Of a stretch of DNA of 64,000 nt, positions 1-9,190 are shown one piece after another. This stretch comes from Fibrobacter sp. UBA4223 (GTDB taxonomy: Bacteria; Fibrobacterota; Fibrobacteria; Fibrobacterales; Fibrobacteraceae): assembly GCA_002382975.1 (NCBI GenBank), contig DFTB01000006.1, positions 62,001 through 126,000 of the forward strand. Direction: 5' to 3'. The translations under genes were made by a program, and so were the position numbers. How positions within the stretch are numbered: the stretch's first letter is position 1; every line of letters begins with the position of its first letter. The notes under the pieces are model-generated. The model worked only from the letters and a program-made list of their open reading frames with translations. It was not told where the DNA came from and did no database searches.

Positions 1-181
1 TTGCCGGTTCCTTGAGTTCGGTACCCAAGTCAAGACCAAGAGCGATTTCGTACATGGAGGGTTCCGCAATGACCTGCTCGGTGCAAGACACACTTGCTAA
101 AGGCATCAGCAAGCCCAAAATGGCCAAAAGGTAAGGCAGGCCAACCAGCCTCTGGAAAAGCCGAAAGAACTTGTTGGGCAT
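1..181 (-). CDS. truncated secreted or lipoprotein-like protein (N-terminus only)
   Basis: Only the first 60 codons are in the window; the gene continues beyond base 1. The start codon overlaps the stop of the upstream SUMF1-like gene by one base (TAATG), which implies translational coupling and a shared operon. The N-terminus has basic residues, a hydrophobic segment at about residues 14-32 and a Cys at about residue 34 in the context Ala-Ser-Val-Ser-Cys, a weak lipobox because position -3 is Ser. After it comes EPSMYEIALGLDLGTELKEP. I do not recognise a family. It could be a lipoprotein or a protein with a cleaved signal peptide. Confidence 0.6.
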   Translation of the reverse strand, partial: MPNKFFRLFQRLVGLPYLLAILGLLMPLASVSCTEQVIAEPSMYEIALGLDLGTELKEPA

Positions 182-2565
182 TACTTACCTATGACATCCA
201 GCGGATACACGCAACGGAACCCGAGGGCTTCGGACCAATACCTGGGATCTTCGTCATCCCGAACAGACATATTCAGCAGCTTTTCCTTGTCTTTCCAGGA
301 ACCGCCCTTGTAAACCCTAGAGGAGCCGAACAGTGCGCCTGTCGGGTTAGAAGATTCCACCCAGAAAGACAGCATAAAGTACTTGTCACGAGTCCATTCG
401 GCAACGTTTCCGGACATGTCGTAAATGCCCCAGGCATTGGGCTTCTTGGTAGCCACCTGCTGTGGTCCGTAGGCTTCATCTTCTTTACGCTTGTTGTAGG
501 AATTTTCCCTGTAAATGGCGTAAACAGATGGATCCGGAACAGAATCCAGCACCCAGGGTGATCCTTCGATACTCCCTGCACGGCCAGCAAATTCCCACTG
601 GGCTTCAGTCGGCAAGTCGCCACCGTTCACCTGGCACACCTTGCGGGCATTTTCCCAGTTGATGTTGTGGACCGGCTTTTGCGGGTGGAAGAAAGTAGAT
701 TTGTCCTTGACCCTCTGGACGGAATCTACACGGAGCATAATCTTTTCCATGAGTTCCTGAGTCATTTCAGTCACCATGATAGCGAAGGGCGACATTTCCA
801 CCACATTGCCGTAGTAGCGGAACGATCCAGAATCCAAAAGCACCAGCTTGCCACGGAGGGGGTCATTCACGATCTTTTTCAGCGAAGGTTCCGCTACGCT
901 CGAAGAAGACACAACCACTTCTGAAGAAGACGAGCTCACCTGGGGCAAAGACGACGATGAACTTTCTACTGGTGCCGGCGGAGGCGGATTCAACCAATCC
1001 TGAACTTCCTGCTGTTCAAAAATGTACTGGGGCAGCATAAAGCTACCCTGAGCTTCAATAATCTGGTCGCCAACTTGGACTTCCAGTTTCACATAGCGGT
1101 AATGATGCCTCGTGATGCCGTTGGCACCATAGATCCACACGGGCTTGTTATTCTGCAGGGATACGATGATTCTGGCGCCACCTTCTGGGGAGGCAAGCAT
1201 TGCCGCCAAGGAATCGGAAGCATAGCCCGGAACATGTCCTTTCCAGATCACGTCATAACGGTTCACCGGCTGACTAAACTTGAGAATCAGGAAATCTGCC
1301 TGAGCCTTAGCCACAACGGGTGTTGCAGAAGCACTAGAAGCAGGAACGCCTGCAACTGGAGCTGTCGCAGAATCAGCTTTAACCGTAGAGTCCGCAGCTG
1401 CCACAGAAGCAGTGGGAGCCGTAGAGGCTGCGGGAGAGGCAGGAGGTGCCGGATAAACAAGAACCGCACCAGCAGGCTCTGGCAAAGTGGTAACCGTATC
1501 ATAGAAGATGGAATCGGGAACCAGGTAGAACCGAGCCGGCAAGGCATGAAGGCTATCGAATTTTTGTTTAAATGCCAGGTCTACGGCAGAAACGCCAGAC
1601 ATCTTCGACTTACGCCACAAGTCCAGGGCCTCCGCATGCACGACATCGTAGCGGGTCGAGTAAGCCTGATATGTCGGGTCGTTCATCTCCAAACCAACAG
1701 AAACAGCCTGTTTCTTGGCCGGGTAAACCTTGGCAAAATCATTTGTGTCCACGGAATTGAGCACGGTGATGAGTTCCCCCACATATTTGTCGTAGAGAAC
1801 TTCCGTATATTCGAGATTCGGGGTGGCGGCAACCTGTTCCACCGTCACGGACACCGGGCTTGCCGCAGGAGCCGTTGTCCGAAGCTGAACAAGATTGGGC
1901 TTGAAAAGCAGTGTCTTTCCACTCTGGACCATACCGATATCGGTAAAAGGCATATAGCCGTCAGCCGAGAACACAAAGGCGTAAGGGCCCGGGACTACCG
2001 GGGATATCGTCTTGGCCACATTGCGGAGCTTGGCATCAAGGGAAGAAATCTTTATTGACTTGATGGAGCTTTCCACCTTGATAACACCCGGGAGCGGGTC
2101 TTCGTTCAGCACCTGCCATCGCCCATTTTTCATGAAAAGCAACTTGGGCACTCTGGGAGAATAGATGTAGTCCTTGTCAAAGTAGATGTACTTTTCATCC
2201 TGGAAGGCCTTGGAATTCTTGGTCGGATAAAAGCGCATTCGGAGGACATCAAAAACGGTGAGCTGGTTCTTTTCCAGACTAAAGGCATGAAGATTGCCAT
2301 AAACTGCGGGATTCACCTTGCCCTGAACCCAGTAGTATTCCTTAGGCGACTTCTTGTAGCGCAAAAAAAGGGCGTTGTCCTTCAGGGGTAGAGCGGGGGC
2401 GGTTGTGGTCACAGAACCAGGAATCCTGATGGCCATCTCCGGGAAGGGCTCAAAAAGTTCTCCCTCCTTATACTGGTCCATGGACACCCTAAACATCTTG
2501 TCGCTATCGGCAAGAGCCAACGCCGGCAACAAAAGCAAAACGGGCAGAATGCGCAACAAATGCAT
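181..2565 (-). CDS. secreted protein with C-terminal SUMF1/formylglycine-generating-enzyme-like domain
   Basis: 794 residues from the ATG at 2565, chosen because AGGAGCG lies just upstream and the protein then starts with a clean signal peptide (LLRILPVLLLLPALALA). The middle has no recognisable domain. Two low-complexity linkers follow: an Ala/Pro/Ser/Thr-rich one and a poly-Ser one at about residues 540-565, typical of Fibrobacter secreted proteins. The last ~220 residues carry the SUMF1 fold signature: GGDLPTEAQWEFAGRAG, NAWGIYDMSGNVAEW and a C-terminal GGSW...GFRC. This fold is used by sulfatase-activating enzymes and by non-catalytic structural proteins such as GldJ/GldK of type IX secretion. 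No sulfatase is nearby, so a structural or binding role is more likely; that is inference. The downstream gene is coupled through TAATG. Confidence 0.8.
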   Translation of the reverse strand: MHLLRILPVLLLLPALALADSDKMFRVSMDQYKEGELFEPFPEMAIRIPGSVTTTAPALPLKDNALFLRYKKSPKEYYWVQGKVNPAVYGNLHAFSLEKNQLTVFDVLRMRFYPTKNSKAFQDEKYIYFDKDYIYSPRVPKLLFMKNGRWQVLNEDPLPGVIKVESSIKSIKISSLDAKLRNVAKTISPVVPGPYAFVFSADGYMPFTDIGMVQSGKTLLFKPNLVQLRTTAPAASPVSVTVEQVAATPNLEYTEVLYDKYVGELITVLNSVDTNDFAKVYPAKKQAVSVGLEMNDPTYQAYSTRYDVVHAEALDLWRKSKMSGVSAVDLAFKQKFDSLHALPARFYLVPDSIFYDTVTTLPEPAGAVLVYPAPPASPAASTAPTASVAAADSTVKADSATAPVAGVPASSASATPVVAKAQADFLILKFSQPVNRYDVIWKGHVPGYASDSLAAMLASPEGGARIIVSLQNNKPVWIYGANGITRHHYRYVKLEVQVGDQIIEAQGSFMLPQYIFEQQEVQDWLNPPPPAPVESSSSSLPQVSSSSSEVVVSSSSVAEPSLKKIVNDPLRGKLVLLDSGSFRYYGNVVEMSPFAIMVTEMTQELMEKIMLRVDSVQRVKDKSTFFHPQKPVHNINWENARKVCQVNGGDLPTEAQWEFAGRAGSIEGSPWVLDSVPDPSVYAIYRENSYNKRKEDEAYGPQQVATKKPNAWGIYDMSGNVAEWTRDKYFMLSFWVESSNPTGALFGSSRVYKGGSWKDKEKLLNMSVRDDEDPRYWSEALGFRCVYPLDVIGK

Positions 2566-2675
2566 AATCGCTCCTATAAATTCTCCTAAACACCGCCTCC
2601 CGGCGGTTATTTTCAAAAAAGATAATTACTTGGGACGATTTACGTCCTCAAAAAGCCGTTCCAATAGCCGAAAAA

Positions 2676-5600
2676 TCAGTTATTTACGCCCATTTTCAGC
2701 AAATAACCGCCCTGGCTACCGCCGGTGGGGCCCAATTCCACCTTCCAGTCCGCCATGCGGATAATGTCGGGGTGGTGCTCGATGACAATCAGGGTATCGC
2801 CACGGGCAGACAGGCGACGCAGCAGGTTCCAGAGAATCTGGATATCCTTCAGGTGGAGACCCGTGGTGGGTTCGTCCAGAAGGTATACCATCTCCCCCGC
2901 CGATTTCCGGGAAAGTTCTGCCGCAAGTTTTAACCGCTGGGACTCGCCACCCGAAAGGGTGGTGACCGGCTGACCCAGCCTCAGGTAGCCGAGGCCCACG
3001 TCCCGCAGGCATTCCAGCTTGGGCAAGATTTTCGGTTGGTCCTTGAAGAACTCGCAGGCTTCGTCGATACGCAGGTCCAAAACGTCGGCAATGTTTTTGC
3101 CCTTAAAAGTAACCGTAAGGGTTTCCTGGTTGTAACGCTTACCGCCGCAGACTTCGCAGGTTTCCCAGATGTCCGAAAGGAAATGCATCTCCACCGAGAT
3201 GGCGCCGCGACCTTCGCAGGCCTCGCAGCGGCCACGGGCCAAGTTGTAACTGAAACGGCCGTAGTCAAAACCCTTCACCTTGGCCTGTGGCAGTTTGGCG
3301 AATAGCTTGCGTATGTCGTCAAACACGCCCGTGTAGCTCGCGGGCGTGCTGCGAGGCGTTCCGGAGATTGGGCTCTGGTCCACCAGCAACACCTCGCCGC
3401 TTTGCTTCTTGCGACCACGGGCCTGGAACTTCTTTTTGAGAGCCGGGAAAATTTCGTCTACCACCATGGAGCTCTTGCCCGAGCCGGACACGCCACAGAC
3501 CACGCTGATGGCGCCCTTCGGAAACTTGACGGAAAGGTTCTTCAGGTTGTTTTTCTTGAGCCCCTTGAACTCGTAGAACTCAGAATCTTCGGTGACGGGG
3601 CGAACCGCCATCTGGTTTGTCACGGGGATAGAGCCCGTAAGGTACTTGACAGTCTCGCTCCGGGGGAACTGTTGCAAAGCGTAAGGCTTGGAAAGCTGCT
3701 TTGGAGAGCCTTCCGCCACCACCTCACCGCCAAATTCACCGGCCGCAGGACCCATATCGATAATGTGGTCCGCCGCCTGCATCATCTTCATGTCGTGTTC
3801 CACCACCACCAGGGTGTTTCCCAAGTCCCGCAAACGGTACAGAGAATCCAGCAGCTTGGCGGTATCGCTTTCGTGGAGGCCTACTGTGGGTTCGTCCAAA
3901 ACGTAGAGCACTCCTTCGAGACCGCTACCGATCTGGCTTGCCAGGCGGATACGCTGGGACTCGCCACCGCTGAGGGTGTCGCCTGCACGGTCGAGCCCGA
4001 TGTAGCCAAGTCCCACGCTGATGAGGAACTCCAGACGGCCGATGATTTCACGGAACAGGGGCTCCGCTACCGTCTTCTTGCTTTCGCCGTTCTTTTCGCC
4101 CTTGAAATTTACATGGGTGAACCAGTCCAGGGCCTCGGAAATACTCATGTGGTGGACATCCATGATATTCTTGCCCGCGATACGCACGGCAAGGTATTCG
4201 GGCTTGAGCCTTTCCCCGTGGCAATCGGGGCAGACTTCGCCATCCTTGAAATGTCCGAGACCAAGGCAGGTATCACAGGCGCCCCAGTGGGTATTAAAAC
4301 TGAAATGCTTGGGATTGAGGGCAGAATCCATGTACCAGCCGCAATCGGGGCAACCCGGCTTTTCGGAACAGGCGAGGCGTCCGCCCTTTTCGTCTTCTAC
4401 GTACAGGATTCCATTTCCGTCGCGATAACCCCGTTCAAAGGCCTCCACCAAGCGGGCACGGTTGGATTCCTTGACCACCACGCAGTCCACCACGGCCAAA
4501 AGCTGGCGCTCCCGGGTAGGGATTTTCGGCAGAGGAAGCTCCACCAGTTTCTTGCCTAGGTAAGCCTTGCGGTATCCCTTTTCCGTCAAAATTTTAGACA
4601 ACTTAATCACATCGTTGATTTCGAAAGGAGCAAGCACCGTCACCATCTTGTTCAGGTCACGGTCAAAGGCATACTGCATCAGGTCACCCGCGGAGTACGA
4701 ATCCACAGGCTTCCCGCAATGCAAGCAATGCGGCGTGCCGACCCTCGCCCACAAAATGCGGAAATAGTCGTAAATCTCGGTGAGGGTCGCCACCGTACTC
4801 CGCGGACTCTTGCTGGCACTTTTCTGGTCGATGGCGATAGCCGGGGCAAGTCCCGTGATGGAATCGATACTCCCGTGGTCAGGACGGCCAAGGAATCGCC
4901 GGGCGTAAGTACTGAGGGTTTCTACAAAGCGACGCTGGCCTTCGCTAAAGAGGGTATGGAAAGCGAGGCTGGACTTGCCCGAACCCGAAACTCCGGTGAT
5001 TACCGTAAGCTTGTGCCGGGGAATAGTGACATCGATGTTTTTCAGGTTGTGCTTGCGGGCGCCGTGCACCTCCATATCCAGGGAGTAAGCCTCCCCCGCC
5101 TTGAGAGACCTGTCGAACTGCTTGTTCTCCCCATGCTTTTTCGAAAGCACAGGCGCCAGATATTTGCCGGTCTGGCTTTTCTTGTTCTTTGCAATCTGCT
5201 CCGGAGTGCCTACGGCCACGATGCGTCCGCCGCCTACACCCGCTTCGGGCCCGAGGTCGATAATCCAGTCGGCGCACTTGATCACATCCAGATTGTGCTC
5301 GATGACCACCACGCTGTTCCCGAGACTCCGCAAGCGGTTCAGGCATTCCAAAAGCCTGCGGATATCTTCAAAGTGCAGACCCGTAGTGGGTTCGTCCAGC
5401 AGGTAAAGGGTCTTGCCCGTGCCCGGACGACGTAGTTCCGAGGCAATCTTGATGCGCTGGGCCTCGCCGCCGCTGAGGGTGGTAGAAGGCTGACCAAGCG
5501 TCAGGTAGCCCAGTCCAACTTCCACTAGCAGGTTCAAGGGTTCTGCAATCTTCGGCAGGTCCTTGAAAAATTCCGCCGCATCGGCAATGCTCATTTCCAG

Positions 5601-7949
5601 AATCTCGGAAATGTTCTTGCCCTTGAAATAGATTTCGCGGGTGGCATCGTTAAAACGCTTGCCGTCGCACACATCGCAGGTCACCTGGACGCTGGGCAAA
5701 ATGTGCATGTCCACCACTTTTACGCCCGCCCCTTCGCAAGCGTCACAGCGGCCGCCCTTCACGTTGAAGCTGAAACGGCTCTTGGTGTAGCCACGGACCT
5801 TGCTTTCGGGCAGGCTACCGAACAGGTCGCGGATATCGTCCCAAATTTTCGTGTAGGTCGCCGGATTGCTCCGGGGCGTGCGACCGATAGGCGTTTGGTC
5901 GATTTCTATCACCTTGTCAATGTTCTCGAGACCTTCCAGATGGTCAAACTTGCCCACCGGTTCTTCGGAATTGTAGAACACCCGGGCCAGTTCCCGACGG
6001 AGAATCTGGTTGATGAGCGTGCTCTTGCCGGAGCCGGACACACCAGTGACTACGGTAAAGGCACCGTCCAGCGGGATTTCCACGTCGATGTTCTTCAGGT
6101 TGTTTTCGGACGCACCACAGATTTTCAGCTTGGGGGTATTCTTGTCAATCTTCTTGCGGTTTGCCGGAATCTCGATGGCCTTGCGACCGCTTAGGTAGGC
6201 GCCCGTAAGCGAAGACTTGTTCTTTTCCAGTTCTTCCACCGTGCCCGCCGCCAAAATCCGGCCACCTTCTACGCCAGCGCCGGGCCCTACGTCTATGACG
6301 CAGTCAGCGTGACGCATGGTGTCTTCGTCGTGCTCCACGATGACCAGGCTGTTGCCCTGGGCACGCAGGTGCTCCAGCATTTCCAGGAGCTTGTCGTTAT
6401 CCCGCGGGTGGAGTCCGATACTGGGTTCGTCCAGAATGTAAAGCACCCCCTGGAGCCCAGCCCCTACGGCACTGGCCAGGCGGATTCGCTGGGCCTCGCC
6501 GCCACTCAGGGTAGAAGCCTTGCGGCTGATGTTCAGGTAGCCAAGGCCAACCGTCTTCAAGAAATTCAGGCGACCCCGGATTTCGCGGAAGATTTCCTTG
6601 CCTATTCGCAGTTCCTTTTCGGAAAGTTTCAAGCCATTGAAAAAATCGGCCGACTTATCGACGGACCAATCCGTCAGTTCCGTGATATTGTGGCCATGAA
6701 ACTCCACCGCATTCGCCATGCGGTTGATACGGGTACCCCCGCACTCGGGACAGACTCCGATTTTCATGAACTTGCGGAAATGGAAAATATGCCACATGTC
6801 CCACAGTTCCTGCATCACGGCGACCACACCGCTTTCGTTGCCGCTGGGAGGGCCGTACAAGAAGGCGTGGCGCTGCTTTTCGGTCAGTTTTTTCCAGGGT
6901 GTATCCAGGGAGCAATGCATCTCGTTGGCGATGGTCCGCAAGTTCCGCCAGCCAAAATCAGAAAAGATAATCGTGCCCGTGTCCTTCTTTTGGCAAGCAA
7001 AACAGCCCTGCTTGATAGAAAGGTTCGGGTCGGGCACTACCAAATTCAGGTCAAACTCGCAACTTTCCCCCATGCCCTTGCAGGCGGGGCAACGGCCCTT
7101 GGGGTCATTAAAGCTGAAGAACCGGGGTTCCAGTTCCGGAATAGAAATTCCGCACTTGGGGCAAGCCAACTCCGTACCCTGCAGGCGATATTCCTCCTTC
7201 GCATTTCCCGCTCCATCCTTGCCCTCGCTCGACGACAGCAAAAAACTCACCAGCTTGCCGTCAGTCAGCTTGAGAGCCCCTTCCAGGGCCTCACGCAGGC
7301 GGCTCATATTCTTGCGTTCCAGCGTCAGGCGGTCTATGACAGCCTCAATGGTATGCTTCTCGTAGCGCACCAGTGCCGGAACATCTTCAAGTCTGTAGAT
7401 CACGCCATCCACACGGGCACGGACAAAACCATCTTCCTTAAGTTCCTGGAGTTCCTTGCGGTATTCACCCTTGCGTTCCTGCACAATGGGGGCCATCACC
7501 GTAATCTGCTTGCCCTCGTCGCCTACGTACAAATTATCTACAATCTGGTCCACCGTCTGGGCCTTGATAACCCGGCCGCACTTGGGGCAGTGGGGCACGC
7601 CCAGTCGGGCAAAAAGCAGGCGGTAATGGTCCAGAATCTCCACCACCGTACCCACGGTACTGCGGGGGTTGCGGTTCACCGTTTTCTGGTCGATGGAAAT
7701 CGTGGGCGAAATGCCGCGAACGCTCTCCACCTCGGGGTGTTTCATGCGGCCGATGAACTGACGGGCGTAGGCAGACAGGGATTCTACGAAGCGGCGCTGG
7801 CCCTCCTGAAACACCGTATCAAAAGCGAGGCTGGACTTGCCCGAACCCGAAACGCCGGTCACCACCACGATGGAATCGCGGGGAATCTTCAAATTCACAT
7901 GTTGCAGGTTGTGTTCATGGGCGTCGCGAATATCAATAAACTTGGTCAT
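2676..7949 (-). CDS. uvrA: excinuclease ABC subunit A, double-length tandem fusion
   Basis: 1757 residues, about twice the usual ~940. UvrA is the damage-sensing ATPase of nucleotide excision repair and normally works as a homodimer. Four Walker A motifs (all GVSGSGKS) lie at about residues 35, 636, 988 and 1488, and four ABC signatures (LSGGEAQR twice, LSGGESQR twice) are present, with zinc-binding CxxC pairs and CEACEG/CDACEG modules in both halves. The protein is therefore two complete UvrA units in one chain, as known in Chlamydiae. Both halves keep their ATPase motifs. The ATG at 7949 is preferred over the upstream in-frame codons because the conserved [15 protein letters not shown] start follows directly. 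There is no clear Shine-Dalgarno sequence; a TATATTTG box lies 5 bases upstream and a LexA-like palindrome at 7993-8006. Confidence 0.95.
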   Translation of the reverse strand: MTKFIDIRDAHEHNLQHVNLKIPRDSIVVVTGVSGSGKSSLAFDTVFQEGQRRFVESLSAYARQFIGRMKHPEVESVRGISPTISIDQKTVNRNPRSTVGTVVEILDHYRLLFARLGVPHCPKCGRVIKAQTVDQIVDNLYVGDEGKQITVMAPIVQERKGEYRKELQELKEDGFVRARVDGVIYRLEDVPALVRYEKHTIEAVIDRLTLERKNMSRLREALEGALKLTDGKLVSFLLSSSEGKDGAGNAKEEYRLQGTELACPKCGISIPELEPRFFSFNDPKGRCPACKGMGESCEFDLNLVVPDPNLSIKQGCFACQKKDTGTIIFSDFGWRNLRTIANEMHCSLDTPWKKLTEKQRHAFLYGPPSGNESGVVAVMQELWDMWHIFHFRKFMKIGVCPECGGTRINRMANAVEFHGHNITELTDWSVDKSADFFNGLKLSEKELRIGKEIFREIRGRLNFLKTVGLGYLNISRKASTLSGGEAQRIRLASAVGAGLQGVLYILDEPSIGLHPRDNDKLLEMLEHLRAQGNSLVIVEHDEDTMRHADCVIDVGPGAGVEGGRILAAGTVEELEKNKSSLTGAYLSGRKAIEIPANRKKIDKNTPKLKICGASENNLKNIDVEIPLDGAFTVVTGVSGSGKSTLINQILRRELARVFYNSEEPVGKFDHLEGLENIDKVIEIDQTPIGRTPRSNPATYTKIWDDIRDLFGSLPESKVRGYTKSRFSFNVKGGRCDACEGAGVKVVDMHILPSVQVTCDVCDGKRFNDATREIYFKGKNISEILEMSIADAAEFFKDLPKIAEPLNLLVEVGLGYLTLGQPSTTLSGGEAQRIKIASELRRPGTGKTLYLLDEPTTGLHFEDIRRLLECLNRLRSLGNSVVVIEHNLDVIKCADWIIDLGPEAGVGGGRIVAVGTPEQIAKNKKSQTGKYLAPVLSKKHGENKQFDRSLKAGEAYSLDMEVHGARKHNLKNIDVTIPRHKLTVITGVSGSGKSSLAFHTLFSEGQRRFVETLSTYARRFLGRPDHGSIDSITGLAPAIAIDQKSASKSPRSTVATLTEIYDYFRILWARVGTPHCLHCGKPVDSYSAGDLMQYAFDRDLNKMVTVLAPFEINDVIKLSKILTEKGYRKAYLGKKLVELPLPKIPTRERQLLAVVDCVVVKESNRARLVEAFERGYRDGNGILYVEDEKGGRLACSEKPGCPDCGWYMDSALNPKHFSFNTHWGACDTCLGLGHFKDGEVCPDCHGERLKPEYLAVRIAGKNIMDVHHMSISEALDWFTHVNFKGEKNGESKKTVAEPLFREIIGRLEFLISVGLGYIGLDRAGDTLSGGESQRIRLASQIGSGLEGVLYVLDEPTVGLHESDTAKLLDSLYRLRDLGNTLVVVEHDMKMMQAADHIIDMGPAAGEFGGEVVAEGSPKQLSKPYALQQFPRSETVKYLTGSIPVTNQMAVRPVTEDSEFYEFKGLKKNNLKNLSVKFPKGAISVVCGVSGSGKSSMVVDEIFPALKKKFQARGRKKQSGEVLLVDQSPISGTPRSTPASYTGVFDDIRKLFAKLPQAKVKGFDYGRFSYNLARGRCEACEGRGAISVEMHFLSDIWETCEVCGGKRYNQETLTVTFKGKNIADVLDLRIDEACEFFKDQPKILPKLECLRDVGLGYLRLGQPVTTLSGGESQRLKLAAELSRKSAGEMVYLLDEPTTGLHLKDIQILWNLLRRLSARGDTLIVIEHHPDIIRMADWKVELGPTGGSQGGYLLKMGVNN

Positions 7950-7953
7950 AACG

Positions 7954-7961
7954 CAAATATA
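7954..7961 (-). promoter_or_regulatory. TATATTTG -10-type box before uvrA
   Basis: On the minus strand TATATTTG ends 4 bases before the uvrA ATG. The same TATATT(T/G) core recurs upstream of fic, guaB, coaD, pcrA, tRNA-Ala and the UreE-like gene. Before the tRNA it sits 17 bases after TTGACG, which supports a -10 role. If used here the mRNA leader would be nearly absent. Confidence 0.5.
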
Positions 7962-7992
7962 GGAAACAGCTGCCAAACCGTCTCAAAATTAG

Positions 7993-8006
7993 TGAACAAA
8001 TGTTCA
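7993..8006. promoter_or_regulatory. LexA-like palindrome upstream of uvrA
   Basis: TGAACAAATGTTCA is a perfect palindrome lying 44 bases upstream of the uvrA start in the divergent uvrA-fic intergenic region. It contains GAAC-N4-GTTC, the Gram-positive LexA core, and fits the looser form TGNNC-N4-GNNCA. A near-identical sequence (12 of 14 bases) lies in front of the UvrD-like helicase at 47743-47756. Position before two typical SOS genes makes a LexA operator the best guess. Confidence 0.6.
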
Positions 8007-8050
8007 AAAAAAAACACTTGCCTGTTAAACTAAGTACGAAAGAAAAGAGC

Positions 8051-8068
8051 GTAAAAAACATTTTTTAC
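8051..8068. repeat. perfect AT-rich palindrome upstream of fic
   Basis: GTAAAAAA-CA-TTTTTTAC is an 8+8 inverted repeat directly before the fic promoter box (TATATTTG at about 8082-8089). It could be an operator for the Fic gene or a small bidirectional hairpin; the sequence alone does not decide. Confidence 0.4.
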
Positions 8069-8097
8069 AAACATTTTATTGTATATTTGTTTCCAAG

Positions 8098-9180
8098 ATG
8101 ATGAATCCATACAATGCTGAAAACATTGAAGCCGCTTTTGAGCATATCAACAAAGCGCTCTTTATAGACGAATTAGTCGATTCTGTTTCGCGTCTCAAAG
8201 TTTATTCGGCGGTACTCAAAAGGTCTATTGCGCGAGAATCCTGCTTGACCTCGATGTACATGAAGGAGAGTCTGCACTCTAGTCGCATGGAAACAACCAG
8301 AACATCGTTACAAAATTCCCTGGAAAAGACTGTTCTTGAAGACAACTCCGACAAGGATGTTAACGAAGTCAGGAATTATTCCGCCGCAACTCGATACGGA
8401 CGAGAATACCTGATGCGCACCGGGATTTTTACAGAAGAAATGCTTCTTGAAATGCACAGGATTCTTTTGAGCGGAAATGTCCATAGGACCACAAATTCCA
8501 TTGGTTGCTACCGCACTGAACAGAATTTTATTCAAAACGAGAAATCAAAAGAAATTACTTTTGTTCCACCAGCGGTAAAATACGTAAAACCCTTGATGGA
8601 CAACCTGATCCGATTCATGAATAACCCGGAATCTGGAGAAAGAAACCTGATAAATGCAGCCGTTATACACGAACAATTCGAAACCATCCACCCCTTCGCC
8701 GATGGCAATGGACGATTGGGCCGTATGCTCATTCCGTTATTTCTGTTTAAAGAGCGAGAAATCGAGATGCCGTGGCTTTTCTTGAGCGAGGCTATCGAAA
8801 AAGAAAAATTCCGCTACTACAAAATGCTGAATGACGTGCGAACAGGTTGCATGTGGAACGAATGGATTAAATTTTTCCTTGGAATCGTGGATAGGCAATG
8901 TATCAAATATGAAGGAAACGTCCAAAAGATTGAAGAATTATATAGCACCAGCCTAAAAAAGGTGACCAACATTTCTTCATCACGATTGCTAAAACAGGTT
9001 TTCGTCTGTTTCTTCAAAAACCCGATTCAAAACAGTCGTTCCATAGAACGAGAAACGGGACTATCCAACACCACAGTCAACCGAATGTTGGACAAACTCA
9101 CGGCTGGCAATATCGTTTTCGCAGATGAAAAAAAACGTGGCAACCTGTACTATTTCTATGATCTGATTGAATTACTATAA
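8098..9180 (+). CDS. Fic family protein (AMPylation-type) with C-terminal winged helix
   Basis: 360 residues. The catalytic Fic motif HPFADGNGRLGR at residues 198-209 matches HxFx(D/E)GNGRxxR fully, so NMP transfer to a target hydroxyl is expected. An N-terminal Fic_N-type region carries SSRMET at 61-66, close to the (S/T)xxxE(G/N) inhibitory helix motif but with Thr in the last place. The C-terminal ~70 residues (SRSIERETGLSNTTVNRMLDKL) look like a winged helix-turn-helix, common in this subfamily, and may bind DNA. Two adjacent ATGs (8098, 8101) are possible starts. It is divergent from uvrA and convergent with the restriction-like operon, with only 10 bases between stops. A role in defence or toxin-antitoxin control is inferred from location only. 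Confidence 0.9.
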   Translation: MMNPYNAENIEAAFEHINKALFIDELVDSVSRLKVYSAVLKRSIARESCLTSMYMKESLHSSRMETTRTSLQNSLEKTVLEDNSDKDVNEVRNYSAATRYGREYLMRTGIFTEEMLLEMHRILLSGNVHRTTNSIGCYRTEQNFIQNEKSKEITFVPPAVKYVKPLMDNLIRFMNNPESGERNLINAAVIHEQFETIHPFADGNGRLGRMLIPLFLFKEREIEMPWLFLSEAIEKEKFRYYKMLNDVRTGCMWNEWIKFFLGIVDRQCIKYEGNVQKIEELYSTSLKKVTNISSSRLLKQVFVCFFKNPIQNSRSIERETGLSNTTVNRMLDKLTAGNIVFADEKKRGNLYYFYDLIELL

Positions 9181-9190
9181 TTAGTAGGCC

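Noticed and set aside
6309..8033. Long + strand open frame antisense to uvrA
   Set aside because: It mirrors the uvrA reading frame, has no protein-like motifs, and uvrA is certain on the other strand.
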